From Chryseobacterium pennae (GTDB taxonomy: Bacteria; Bacteroidota; Bacteroidia; Flavobacteriales; Weeksellaceae): a stretch of DNA of 64,000 nucleotides. This document shows, in pieces, positions 43,737 to 51,770 of this stretch. Positions within the stretch are counted from its first letter, which is position 1. Every line of letters begins with the position of its first letter. Position numbers and translations under genes: made by a program. The notes under the pieces were generated by a model. The model saw nothing but the letters and a program-made list of their open reading frames with translations, searched no databases and had not been told where the DNA came from. Where the stretch lies: assembly GCF_003385515.1 (NCBI RefSeq), contig NZ_QNVT01000002.1, forward strand, positions 310,001-374,000. Reading direction: 5' to 3'.

Positions 43737-44153
43737 ATGATAGACAAGATCAACATTAGAGTGTATGGCTGTGCAGTAAAAGATAAGAAAGTACTCACTT
43801 TATTTGAAGAATATGCCGGCGAACCTTTAGTGAAATTTCCGGGTGGCGGATTGGAATATGGTGAAGGAACATTAGAATGTCTCCATCGTGAATTTGATGA
43901 AGAACTGAATGTGAAAGTAGATATTGTAGAACACTTCTATACTCAGGAAAACTTTCTTGTTTCCCGTTTCAGAGAAAACGAACAGCTTCTTACCATATAT
44001 TATATTGTAAACATTGTGGACGAGAACGAATTCCTTATTATGGATCCTTGTATTGAAAAAACGGAATGGATGGATATTGACAGGCCTGATAACCCTTTCC
44101 CCCTTCCTATTGATAAAATCGTATTTGATAAATTAAAAGAAAAATTCCTGTAA
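43737..44153 (+). CDS. Nudix hydrolase
   Basis: A 138-aa single-domain protein with an intact Nudix box, GGGLEYGEGTLECLHREFDEELNV, including the REFDEE metal-binding core. It probably hydrolyses a nucleoside diphosphate derivative; the substrate cannot be told. The stop codon lies inside the stem of a strong terminator. Confidence 0.9.
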   Translation: MIDKINIRVYGCAVKDKKVLTLFEEYAGEPLVKFPGGGLEYGEGTLECLHREFDEELNVKVDIVEHFYTQENFLVSRFRENEQLLTIYYIVNIVDENEFLIMDPCIEKTEWMDIDRPDNPFPLPIDKIVFDKLKEKFL

Positions 44154-44175
44154 GTGAGCTTACAGGAATTTTTTA
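44140..44175. terminator. Bidirectional terminator between convergent genes
   Basis: AAAAATTCCTGTAAG (44140-44154) and CTTACAGGAATTTTT (44159-44173) form a perfect 15-bp stem with a TGAG loop. It includes the stop codon of the Nudix gene and lies just past the stop of the DUF4294 gene. Confidence 0.9.
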
Positions 44176-44180
44176 TATTA

Positions 44181-44885
44181 TTATTTCTTTACTTTAAAAT
44201 CAGTTGCACCCGGATAAGGTTTCAGATATCCTGAATTCCAGTTAGACTGCAGTAATGACTCTACAAATTCGTCTGTTCTGTTTTTATGGGGATCATATCG
44301 CTCTTTTAAATCAATATCAGCCATTTTCCCTTTCAGGTTCCACCAAAAGGCACTAAACCCGCCTCGCATCTCTTTAATGATTTCGTATACATTTTTACCG
44401 GTTGCTCTATTCATCAACTTTGCAAAAACCTGCCCTTCGGTAGTGGTAAGATCTCTCAACTGTTTTTCATATTGATCGGCAAGCATATTTTGTCTTTCTC
44501 TTACAAACTTTCTCTTGGCTTTATTATCCATATCATTCATGTCTACCTGAATGTCTCTGTACTGCTGCAAAGCGGTTACAAATAGCGGATATACTCTGTA
44601 TAACTTCTTATTTAAGAAATAGTAGTAATTCTTATCCAACTGATTATTAAACCTCGGCTTATTAACCAAAACCAATTCATCCATTACTACCACAGGCTCT
44701 CCGTTCACTTCATAGATCTTGACTTTCTGCTGCTCGTCGTAATAATATTTATTACCAAATTCATCTACTTTCAAAGATTCAGCGGGGTATTGATTCAGTG
44801 GTTTTGCCACCACAGTATCGTTCTGTCCAAAAACACTGACTCCAAAAAAGAACATAAAAAGACAGACAATCTTACTAAAATTCAT
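44181..44885 (-). CDS. DUF4294 family secreted protein
   Basis: The 234-aa product, started at the ATG before NFSKIVCLFMFFFGVSVFGQ, has a signal peptide and matches DUF4294, a Bacteroidota family (VDEFGNKYYYDEQQKVKIYEVNGEPVVVMDELVLVN ... KNYYYFLNKKLYRVYPLFVTALQQYRDI ... ATGKNVYEIIKEMRGGFSAFWWN). No function is known. The gene is divergent from an M42 peptidase, an arrangement often seen in flavobacteria. Confidence 0.85.
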   Translation of the reverse strand: MNFSKIVCLFMFFFGVSVFGQNDTVVAKPLNQYPAESLKVDEFGNKYYYDEQQKVKIYEVNGEPVVVMDELVLVNKPRFNNQLDKNYYYFLNKKLYRVYPLFVTALQQYRDIQVDMNDMDNKAKRKFVRERQNMLADQYEKQLRDLTTTEGQVFAKLMNRATGKNVYEIIKEMRGGFSAFWWNLKGKMADIDLKERYDPHKNRTDEFVESLLQSNWNSGYLKPYPGATDFKVKK

Positions 44886-44936
44886 TATTTTTACACTTAT
44901 AATAACAAAAATTAAACGCAAAAATCATTCCTTTTT

Positions 44937-46010
44937 ATGAAATTTGAAAAGAAATCTTTAAAATTTTTAGAGAAATATTTAAACACTTCATCTCCAACAG
45001 GTTACGAACACAAGGGACAAGAGGTTTGGATGGACTATATCAGACCTTATGTAGACAAGATTGAAGTGGATCATTACGGAACATGCTATGGAATCATTAA
45101 TCCTGAGGCTGAATTTAAAGTAGTGATTGAAGCTCATGCGGATGAAATCTCGTGGTATGTTAATTATATCACAGATGACGGACTGATTTATGTAATCAGA
45201 AACGGAGGCTCAGATCAGACGATCGCTCCATCAAAAGTAGTACACATTCACGGAGAAAACGGGATTGTAAAAGGTGTTTTCGGATGGCCGGCTATCCATA
45301 CGAGAACAAACCAGAATGAACCCACTCCAAAAATTGAAAATATCTTCATCGACTGTGGAGCTACTTCTAAAAAAGAAGTGGAAGACATGGGAATTTTTGT
45401 TGGATGCATGATTACCTACCCCGATGAGTTCTTCGAAATGAATGACAGGTATTTTGTCTGCAGAGCTCTTGACAACAGAATCGGAGGTTTCATGATTGCT
45501 GAAGTGGCAAGGCTTTTAAAAGAAAATAAAAAAACGATCCCATTCGGTCTTTATATCACCAATTCCGTACAGGAAGAGGTTGGTTTATACGGCGCTGATA
45601 TGATTGCCGACACCATTAAACCTAATATTGCCATTGTAACTGATGTAACGCACGATACCACTACTCCAATGATCGAAAAGAAAAAAGAAGGAGATCAGAA
45701 ATGTGGTGCAGGACCGGTAGTATTCTTTGCTCCAAGTGTTCACCATACCATCAGAGAACTGATTATTGACACAGCAAAAACAAAGAAAATTCCTTATCAG
45801 AGAGCAGCAGCCAGCAGAGCTACAGGGACAGATACTGATGCTTTTGCACATTCCAACGGCGGTGTACCAAGTGCATTAATTTCTTTACCTTTGCGTTATA
45901 TGCATACAACGGTAGAAATGGTATCTAAAGAAGACGTAGGAAATGTTATTAAGCTGATCTACGAAACAATTCTGAAGATTAAACCGGAAATGAAGCTGAA
46001 GTATCATTAA
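44937..46010 (+). CDS. M42 family metallopeptidase
   Basis: The 357-aa cytosolic enzyme has the M42 di-zinc site: H in EAHADEISW, D in ALDNRIGG, EE in SVQEEVGLYGA, D in VTDVTHDT and the terminal H in PLRYMHTTVEMV. These glutamyl or tetrahedral-type aminopeptidases trim peptides. The downstream small membrane gene starts one base after its stop. Confidence 0.93.
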   Translation: MKFEKKSLKFLEKYLNTSSPTGYEHKGQEVWMDYIRPYVDKIEVDHYGTCYGIINPEAEFKVVIEAHADEISWYVNYITDDGLIYVIRNGGSDQTIAPSKVVHIHGENGIVKGVFGWPAIHTRTNQNEPTPKIENIFIDCGATSKKEVEDMGIFVGCMITYPDEFFEMNDRYFVCRALDNRIGGFMIAEVARLLKENKKTIPFGLYITNSVQEEVGLYGADMIADTIKPNIAIVTDVTHDTTTPMIEKKKEGDQKCGAGPVVFFAPSVHHTIRELIIDTAKTKKIPYQRAAASRATGTDTDAFAHSNGGVPSALISLPLRYMHTTVEMVSKEDVGNVIKLIYETILKIKPEMKLKYH

Positions 46011-46011
46011 G

Positions 46012-46311
46012 ATGAAAGTTTTCTTTTATCATTTAATCCGAAAACCAACTTTTATATCAGTTTTAACTGCTCTTTTTTTTCTTTATGTAGCTTTTTTAAC
46101 TGTATATAAATTATTTGATCCGCCCAAAATAGGATCACCATACAACATGATTCTTGAAATGTTATTCATTGTCAGCTTCGTGCCTTTAGGATTATTTATA
46201 ATTGATAGATTGTTGGTCATTAAAATTAATCACATCAAATTGACTATCATAGAAACAATGATATTTGGAAGTATTTTCCTGTATCATATTCTGGTTGATA
46301 ATCCATTTTAA
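46012..46311 (+). CDS. Small membrane protein
   Basis: A 99-aa product with three hydrophobic segments (about 13-33, 44-65 and 78-95). No family recognised. It starts one base after the M42 stop, so it is probably co-translated, and rpe follows 36 bp later. Confidence 0.65.
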   Translation: MKVFFYHLIRKPTFISVLTALFFLYVAFLTVYKLFDPPKIGSPYNMILEMLFIVSFVPLGLFIIDRLLVIKINHIKLTIIETMIFGSIFLYHILVDNPF

Positions 46312-46347
46312 GAGAGAGAAATCTAAGTAAAAGTATAAAAAGTAAAA

Positions 46348-46998
46348 ATGAAAACGAAGCTTATTGCTCCATCCCTTTTATCTGCAGACTTTGGGAACCT
46401 GCAAAGAGATATTGAAATGCTGAACAACTCTCAGGCCGACTGGTTCCATATTGACGTTATGGATGGTAGATTTGTTCCTAACATTTCATTTGGTTTTCCG
46501 GTGATGAAAACCGTTCAGCAGCATGCTAAAAAATTCGTGGATGTTCACCTGATGATCGTAGAACCCGAAAAATATGTTGATGAATTTATCAACCATGGTG
46601 CTGACCTTGTATCTGTACATTATGAAGCATGTACTCACCTTCACAGAACCATTCATCATATTCAGAGCAAAGGAGCTAAAGCAGGTGTTGTTTTGAACCC
46701 TTCCACTCCTGTTCTAATGCTTGAAGACATTATTACTGATGTGGATCTTGTATTATTGATGAGTGTAAATCCAGGATTTGGAGGACAGAAATTCATTGAG
46801 AACACCTACAAAAAAATTGCTGAAACAAAAGATCTTATCCTGAGCAACAACTCTACTGCACTTATTCAGGTAGATGGTGGAGTAAATCTTGATAATGCTT
46901 CTAAGCTTTTTGAAGCCGGAGCTGATGTTTTGGTTGCCGGAAATGCAGTATTCTCTGCCGAGAGTCCGGAGAGAACCATTGAACTTTTGAAAATCTAA
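46348..46998 (+). CDS. rpe: Ribulose-phosphate 3-epimerase
   Basis: The 216-aa TIM-barrel enzyme has IAPSLLSADFGNL, WFHIDVMDGRFVPNISFG, DVHLMIVEPEKY, LLMSVNPGFGGQKF and VDGGVN, all signature segments including the metal and catalytic Asp residues. It interconverts ribulose-5-phosphate and xylulose-5-phosphate in the pentose phosphate pathway. Confidence 0.97.
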   Translation: MKTKLIAPSLLSADFGNLQRDIEMLNNSQADWFHIDVMDGRFVPNISFGFPVMKTVQQHAKKFVDVHLMIVEPEKYVDEFINHGADLVSVHYEACTHLHRTIHHIQSKGAKAGVVLNPSTPVLMLEDIITDVDLVLLMSVNPGFGGQKFIENTYKKIAETKDLILSNNSTALIQVDGGVNLDNASKLFEAGADVLVAGNAVFSAESPERTIELLKI

Positions 46999-47022
46999 TA
47001 AAAGTTACAAGTTTAAACATAC

Positions 47023-47052
47023 AAAAGGCAGTTCCAATGGAGCTGCCTTTTT
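47023..47052 (+). terminator. Terminator of rpe
   Basis: AAAAGGCAGTTCC and GGAGCTGCCTTTT pair (one G-T) around a short loop, ending in T-rich sequence. Confidence 0.8.
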
Positions 47053-47216
47053 CAGTTTGAAATTGAGTCGTCCTGGTTATTAATTTTTTTTCAAAATTCT
47101 TTTAATGTTTAAATTCCTTCTTACTAACAACACAAAGATCAACATAAAATAGACATCGGTCAATCCGTAGAAATACGGAATTTATACTTGAGTATTTCCA
47201 CTTATTACAAGATTTT

Positions 47217-47708
47217 CTATACATCTTTATGCCATACACAGGCACAAACTACCAAAACAATACTTACCACAGAAAAAACAGTTCGTAGGTTATTCAAGAA
47301 GTTCCATCTGGCTTCAAAATTTTCACGCATTTGTTTAATAGCTTCAGCAGTAGATCCCGAAATATCAAATTGATCAAGCTGATCGTTCATAGGAACATTC
47401 CCAACTACCGTAATTCCGAAAACACCTATCAGATAAGCCAATGTAGCCAATAAAAGAAAAATAAAAACAGGTTGTTCCCCACGCAGAAAAAAGGTAGACA
47501 CAGGAAGAAGAATAGCCGTTCCCATAAAGCTCAGGAAAAATACCGGATTAAGAATTTCACGGTTGATGCTCTGCATAGCCTTCAGATATTCCACATCAGA
47601 CAATTTTCCCAGTCCCAGAACTAGAGAACAGGAGTAGGCGTAGAAAAGTCCGGCAATGAGAGCCATAAGCACAGCTGTGATGATTAACAATACTATGGTC
47701 ATTTTCAT
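47217..47708 (-). CDS. DUF1772 (anthrone oxygenase-like) membrane protein, third gene of the MNIO peptide cluster
   Basis: The 163-aa protein has four hydrophobic helices (about 4-26, 52-74, 80-101 and 142-160) and a DUF1772-type loop with VVGNVPMNDQLDQFD and ARWNFLNNLRTVFSVVS. It lies 36 bp after the MNIO gene on the same strand. Small four-helix DoxX proteins often accompany MNIO-made peptides in other bacteria, so this may play a similar membrane or redox role. That link is inference. It could also be an unrelated gene on the same transcript. Confidence 0.78.
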   Translation of the reverse strand: MKMTIVLLIITAVLMALIAGLFYAYSCSLVLGLGKLSDVEYLKAMQSINREILNPVFFLSFMGTAILLPVSTFFLRGEQPVFIFLLLATLAYLIGVFGITVVGNVPMNDQLDQFDISGSTAEAIKQMRENFEARWNFLNNLRTVFSVVSIVLVVCACVWHKDV

Positions 47709-47744
47709 ATAATTTGGTTTGTTATTATTAGCTTCTTATCAGGA

Positions 47745-48842
47745 TTAATAGGGATTCCATTTTTTAATGATATTCCGGGCCGTAATAATCATTTCCGGGT
47801 CCCATTTTTCTGTTTTGAAATATTGAAATGTATGATGATTAACAGATTCAGGTTCAACATTATCAAACAGTAATTTTGTGAGTAATGTCTGCTCCTCGTG
47901 TAGAATCCTATCTTCCAAAGGATGTTCCGGGAATTGTATTTCTTTCCTGTTTCGGTTCTCCTTATTTTGGGCATGCCAATCTGATGAATCGATCAGCATT
48001 TTGACCTTTGCAAAATCATCCAGAAAACTTTTCTTTTTTTCTTCCGTATTGATTGTATGGCCGAGCCGTTCAATAATTATATATTCCAGATTTCTGCATT
48101 GAGATAAGACTGAAGGCAATACAGACAGAATATCTTCAGGAATTACATCATCATGGGTATCTCTCCGTACCCACTTTTTTCCATAGGCACTTTCCTGCCA
48201 GCTTCCTCCTGAAAGATGAATCTCTTTAACCTTATCGAGTGGGTATAGTTTAATAATATCCTGCATCTGTACTTCAAAATTACAGGACTGACAATAGATA
48301 TTGTGAAGATCAAGAATCAGGAATCCATCAGTATCATCTGTCAGCTTGTCAAGAAATACACCCTGTTCCAACACATCATCCAATGAGAATGAGAATGCAA
48401 GATTTTCTATTCCTACCGGAACCTGTACAGCATCCTGTAATCTGTAAAGCCTGTCTTTACCTATCGCTAGTGTTTTTGAATGCAAAGAGACAGGCAGCGG
48501 TACTCCCTGATGAAAGTTTTCGGTATTCATGAAACCGAAATGTTCCGTAATATGGTTGTATTTTCTTTTATGAAACTCTTCTTTTAATTTTTGCAGCCAA
48601 AGTTCCTGCCTTTTGGTCCATCGGGCATCAAATAGAGAGTAATACACTCCATGACCAATCAGACGATTATTTTCTGAGTAAAAATTAAGCAGATCACTCA
48701 ACCAATCCGGTTCTTCCGTATTGTAGAATGTATCAAATGACCATTCAAGCACTTCAATAGAATTGCTTTGTAATAAAGGCAAAACAGCAGACAGAAATTC
48801 TGCTTCTGCCATCATAGACAGCCCTAACAGAGGTTTTCCCAT
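47745..48842 (-). CDS. DUF692 / MNIO family multinuclear iron oxidase (RiPP-modifying enzyme)
   Basis: The 365-aa protein follows the MNIO TIM-barrel pattern. Candidate iron ligands are in GHGVYYS (His64), TEHFGF (Glu100, His101), GIENLAF (Glu146), LDLHNIY (Asp178, His180, Asn181), EIHLSGG (His209), RRDTHDDVIP (Asp228, His230) and IIERLGH (Glu258). MNIO enzymes such as MbnB, TglH and the SAM-dependent ChrH of Chryseobacterium oxidise cysteine or nearby backbone in a precursor peptide. The substrate is almost surely the 74-aa peptide encoded 3 bp upstream, ending in CPACGMG. A C-terminal extension of about 75 residues (290-365) goes beyond the core and may take the place of a separate peptide-binding partner, which is not seen here. 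Confidence 0.92.
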   Translation of the reverse strand: MGKPLLGLSMMAEAEFLSAVLPLLQSNSIEVLEWSFDTFYNTEEPDWLSDLLNFYSENNRLIGHGVYYSLFDARWTKRQELWLQKLKEEFHKRKYNHITEHFGFMNTENFHQGVPLPVSLHSKTLAIGKDRLYRLQDAVQVPVGIENLAFSFSLDDVLEQGVFLDKLTDDTDGFLILDLHNIYCQSCNFEVQMQDIIKLYPLDKVKEIHLSGGSWQESAYGKKWVRRDTHDDVIPEDILSVLPSVLSQCRNLEYIIIERLGHTINTEEKKKSFLDDFAKVKMLIDSSDWHAQNKENRNRKEIQFPEHPLEDRILHEEQTLLTKLLFDNVEPESVNHHTFQYFKTEKWDPEMIITARNIIKKWNPY

Positions 48843-48845
48843 AAC

Positions 48846-49070
48846 CTATCCCATTCCACAAGCCGGGCAGGAAAACCCGTTAAGTTTAATGGTGTCTTTT
48901 TTAACAATGGCTTTAGGAGTAGTCGGATTAGGTTTTTCCGGACTTTCAGAAGCCGGTGCTACTTTTCTAACTTTCTTCACTGGCTTTTTAGTTTTTGAAA
49001 CAGGTTTTGTTGTTTGTGCAGAAACTCCTGCTGCCAATAAACTCGCCATTAATAACGTTGGAATTTTCAT
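48846..49070 (-). CDS. Secreted RiPP precursor peptide with C-terminal CPACGMG core
   Basis: The 74-aa peptide has a signal peptide (residues 1-18, MKIPTLLMASLLAAGVSA). A long Lys-Pro-rich stretch follows (19-62, KPVSKTKKPVKKVRK and onward), and the C-terminal core NGFSCPACGMG has Cys68 and Cys71 as its only cysteines. The stop is three bases before the ATG of the MNIO gene, which marks it as that enzyme's substrate. The signal sequence implies that the modified peptide is exported to the periplasm, like other MNIO-made metal-binding peptides. Start chosen because the signal peptide begins there and no upstream in-frame ATG is near. Confidence 0.88.
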   Translation of the reverse strand: MKIPTLLMASLLAAGVSAQTTKPVSKTKKPVKKVRKVAPASESPEKPNPTTPKAIVKKDTIKLNGFSCPACGMG

Positions 49071-49202
49071 AATCTCTTTTTTAAAAAATTTACAATAAAC
49101 GTTCCATTTTTAAAAATACAATAATAAGAAACGTTTTAACAACAATTATTATCAAATATTAAAAACTATTTTATACTGTAAGGTTTTCTTTATTTATATT
49201 TA
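49071..49202. promoter_or_regulatory. Divergent promoter region of the peptide cluster and the fucosidase, with two AACGTT sites
   Basis: AACGTT occurs at 49098-49103 and 49130-49135, 32 bp or three helical turns apart. On the minus strand each is followed by a T-rich phrase ending TTATTGTA (AACGTTTATTGTA and AACGTTTCTTATTATTGTA). TAAATTTT at 49092-49085 (minus) is the best -7 candidate for the peptide gene. Operator function is inferred from spacing. Confidence 0.4.
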
Positions 49203-51068
49203 ATGTTAAATAATATAAATATGCAAATCAGTCTGATTAAAGCTGTTTTCCTTGGATTAATATTATCTGCGAATAGTATTGATGTACAAGCCCAAACAGT
49301 TGACAACAGCAAAAAAATGGAGTGGTTCAAAAATGCAAAACTGGGTATTTTTATTCATTGGGGAATCTATTCCGTTAACGGGATCTCTGAATCCTGGTCA
49401 TTCTTCAACAATTACATTAATCACGAAAACTATATGAAACAGCTGAATGGTTTTTCAGCTTCAAAATATCAACCAGAACAATGGGTAAATCTTATTAAGG
49501 AATCTGGAGCAAAATATGCTGTCATCACCACAAAACATCACGATGGAGTTTCCTTGTGGAACTCAAAGGCCGAAAAAGCGACAAGTATTCCTCAAAACTC
49601 TCTGGCAAAAAAGGATATTTTAAGCCCTTTTGTTTCTGCTCTGAAAATATCGGGCTTAAAAACAGGGCTTTATTTCTCTTTACCGGATTGGAGCCATCCA
49701 TATTATGATATCAATACCAGGACAAAAAAACGTTATGAAATAAAAGATGAGCCAACACGCTGGCATAATTTCATCAGTTATTATCAAAGTCAGCTAAATG
49801 AACTTTCCACTCAATATTCTCCAGATCTTCTTTGGTTTGATGGAGACTGGGAACACACTTCTGAGGAGTGGAAAGCTTCTCAGACTCTAGATTTACTCAA
49901 GAAATACAATCCTAATATTATCATCAACTCCAGACTCAACAATCATGGGGATTATGACACTCCTGAACAGGGCATTCCTGTAGTTCCACCAAAAAAAACA
50001 TATTGGGAGCTTTGCTATACCATGAATGATTCCTGGGGCTATCAGCCTTATGACAAAAATTACAAGACCCCTAATATGATTGTAAGAACTTTCACAGATG
50101 TAATCAGTATGGGTGGAAATCTTTTACTTGATATCGGTCCGAAGTCAGACGGTACCATTCCCGAAGAACAGATTGAAATTCTTAAAAACCTTGGGCGCTG
50201 GACATCCAAACATCAGCATGCCATCTACGAAACGACTCAAGGGATTCCTTTCGACAATTACAAAGGGAAGTCGGCTTTGTCAGTCTCTAAAAAATCTTTA
50301 TTTCTTTATCTTGATGAAGCCAAAAATTTTACAAAGATCTATGGATTGGCAACAAAGCCAATTTCAGTAAAAATCGTTGGAGATCCATCGGCTGTTGTTA
50401 AAACAGATTATAATGCTGAAAAAATACTCACCTTGAACTTCTCCAATGTAAAGTTTGACAAAGATGTTACCGTAGCAGAAGTTACTTTTGACCATCCACC
50501 TTTATTTATTAAAGATTTTAAGAAGGAAGAACGCCCGCTTTCCGAAATACTGGAAATGAAAAACACTTATGAAGCAGTTTACGATATCACCAATGCTCTG
50601 AACTACGATAATAATCTAGTAACACTTGATGGACTGACTAATGATGGCCTTGACATGAAAATTAAAAAAACATCTAAGGCAAACCCAGAGACCTTACAAT
50701 GGATAAGCAAACATGCAGAGGCCTTATTTGAAACAGGCAAAGGTCTTCCGGAGGGGCATTTTCCTGGAATGAGTGCTTTATCAAAAGACAAACAGACTCT
50801 TTATCTTTTTGTGGAAGGAATCCCTACCGGCCCTATTGCTCTAAAAGGAATAAAAAATGATATTTCCAGGATAAGAATCGTAGGTGACGGCAGTATGCTT
50901 ACCCATACTATTTACAATAAACTTTACTGGAGTGACCGTCCGGGAATTATTTACATTGATATCCCAAAAGAAAGACTGGATCAACAGATGACTGTGATCG
51001 CCGTTTTACTTAATAAACCTATTGAACTGTACAGAGAAAGTGTAGGAGCTATCGAAAACAACCTTTAA
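49203..51068 (+). CDS. GH29 alpha-L-fucosidase
   Basis: The 621-aa secreted enzyme has the GH29 catalytic barrel (about 35-370) with FFIHWGIYS-like start (GIFIHWGIYSV), AVITTKHHDGVSLWNS, the nucleophile Asp213 in LLWFDGDWEH and GGNLLLDIGPKSDG. C-terminal beta domains occupy about 380-621, with two related halves (WTSKHQHAIYETTQGIP and WISKHAEALFETGKGLP) that suggest an internal duplication. A second ATG at 49221, directly before the signal peptide, may be the true start. It removes fucose from glycans. It is not obviously linked to the divergent peptide cluster. Confidence 0.9.
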   Translation: MLNNINMQISLIKAVFLGLILSANSIDVQAQTVDNSKKMEWFKNAKLGIFIHWGIYSVNGISESWSFFNNYINHENYMKQLNGFSASKYQPEQWVNLIKESGAKYAVITTKHHDGVSLWNSKAEKATSIPQNSLAKKDILSPFVSALKISGLKTGLYFSLPDWSHPYYDINTRTKKRYEIKDEPTRWHNFISYYQSQLNELSTQYSPDLLWFDGDWEHTSEEWKASQTLDLLKKYNPNIIINSRLNNHGDYDTPEQGIPVVPPKKTYWELCYTMNDSWGYQPYDKNYKTPNMIVRTFTDVISMGGNLLLDIGPKSDGTIPEEQIEILKNLGRWTSKHQHAIYETTQGIPFDNYKGKSALSVSKKSLFLYLDEAKNFTKIYGLATKPISVKIVGDPSAVVKTDYNAEKILTLNFSNVKFDKDVTVAEVTFDHPPLFIKDFKKEERPLSEILEMKNTYEAVYDITNALNYDNNLVTLDGLTNDGLDMKIKKTSKANPETLQWISKHAEALFETGKGLPEGHFPGMSALSKDKQTLYLFVEGIPTGPIALKGIKNDISRIRIVGDGSMLTHTIYNKLYWSDRPGIIYIDIPKERLDQQMTVIAVLLNKPIELYRESVGAIENNL

Positions 51069-51100
51069 TCAATTTTGAAACAGGAGTTCATAAAAACAAA

Positions 51101-51130
51101 ATCCGGAGAAAAAATTCTCCGGATCTTTTA
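51101..51130. terminator. Bidirectional terminator between fucosidase and ndk
   Basis: ATCCGGAGAA and TTCTCCGGAT form a perfect 10-bp stem with T-rich flanks on both strands. Confidence 0.88.
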
Positions 51131-51148
51131 TTTTGTAAAGTAATTTTC

Positions 51149-51565
51149 TTAGAAAATCTCTCTTCCTGAAAAATTGAACTGAGCTTCGATTAATGCATTC
51201 TCGTCAGAATCTGAACCGTGAACTGCATTTTCTCCGATGCTTCTAGCAAACATTTTTCTGATTGTACCTTCTGCTGCTTCTGCAGGATTAGTAGAACCGA
51301 TCAATGTTCTGAAATCTTCAACTGCATTGTCTTTTTCTAAAACTGCAGCTACGATAGGACCAGAACTCATGAACTCTACCAATTCACCATAAAATGGTCT
51401 TTCAGCGTGTACTTCATAGAATTTTTTTGCATCAGCAACTGTAAGCTGAGTTAATTTTAAAGCTTTGATTTTAAAACCACCTTCAGCAATCTTACCCAAT
51501 ATTGCACCGATATGTCCGTCAGCTACTGCATCTGGCTTAATCATAGTGAATGTAATGTTAGACAT
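51149..51565 (-). CDS. ndk: Nucleoside diphosphate kinase
   Basis: The 138-aa enzyme has [13 protein letters not shown] at the start and the phospho-accepting His116 in [13 protein letters not shown]. It balances nucleoside triphosphate pools. A perfect -7 box (TAATTTTG, 51596-51589 minus) lies 23 bp upstream of the ATG. Confidence 0.96.
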   Translation of the reverse strand: MSNITFTMIKPDAVADGHIGAILGKIAEGGFKIKALKLTQLTVADAKKFYEVHAERPFYGELVEFMSSGPIVAAVLEKDNAVEDFRTLIGSTNPAEAAEGTIRKMFARSIGENAVHGSDSDENALIEAQFNFSGREIF

Positions 51566-51588
51566 AAATGTATATTTTTTTAATGCCG

Positions 51589-51596
51589 CAAAATTA
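51589..51596 (-). promoter_or_regulatory. -7 element TAATTTTG of ndk
   Basis: Perfect TAnnTTTG on the minus strand, 23 bp before the ATG. Confidence 0.6.
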
Positions 51597-51674
51597 CAAA
51601 AAATATCTTTGATTTTTATTTTAATTTTTTTTTAACATAAAAATAACTTTTATTAAGAAATCATGAACCAAACT

Positions 51675-51691
51675 TTGGCACAGTAATTGTT
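51675..51691 (+). promoter_or_regulatory. Sigma-54-type promoter
   Basis: TTGGCACAGTAATTGTT matches the -24/-12 pattern TTGGCACG-N4-TTGCT with the exact GG-to-G spacing and two mismatches. No gene start follows; a strong terminator lies about 70 bp downstream. Confidence 0.5.
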
Positions 51692-51701
51692 AATTCTATT
51701 A

Positions 51702-51770
51702 CGATTCTCATGTTTAATTTGAGTTTTCATGGTTATTAGTTTTTACCCAGCTTCGGCTGGGTTTTTTATT
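51702..51770 (+). ncRNA. Putative small RNA of about 70 nt
   Basis: A transcript from the sigma-54-type promoter would begin near 51702 and stop at a textbook terminator (ACCCAGC-TTCG-GCTGGGT, 51745-51762, then six T). The only frame inside is nine codons (ATG at 51710, MFNLSFHGY, stop). A regulatory RNA or a leader for a tiny peptide fits. Expression is not shown. Confidence 0.45.
51745..51770 (+). terminator. Strong terminator without an upstream gene
   Basis: A 7-bp GC-rich stem with a stable TTCG tetraloop and six T; ends the putative small RNA. Confidence 0.85.
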
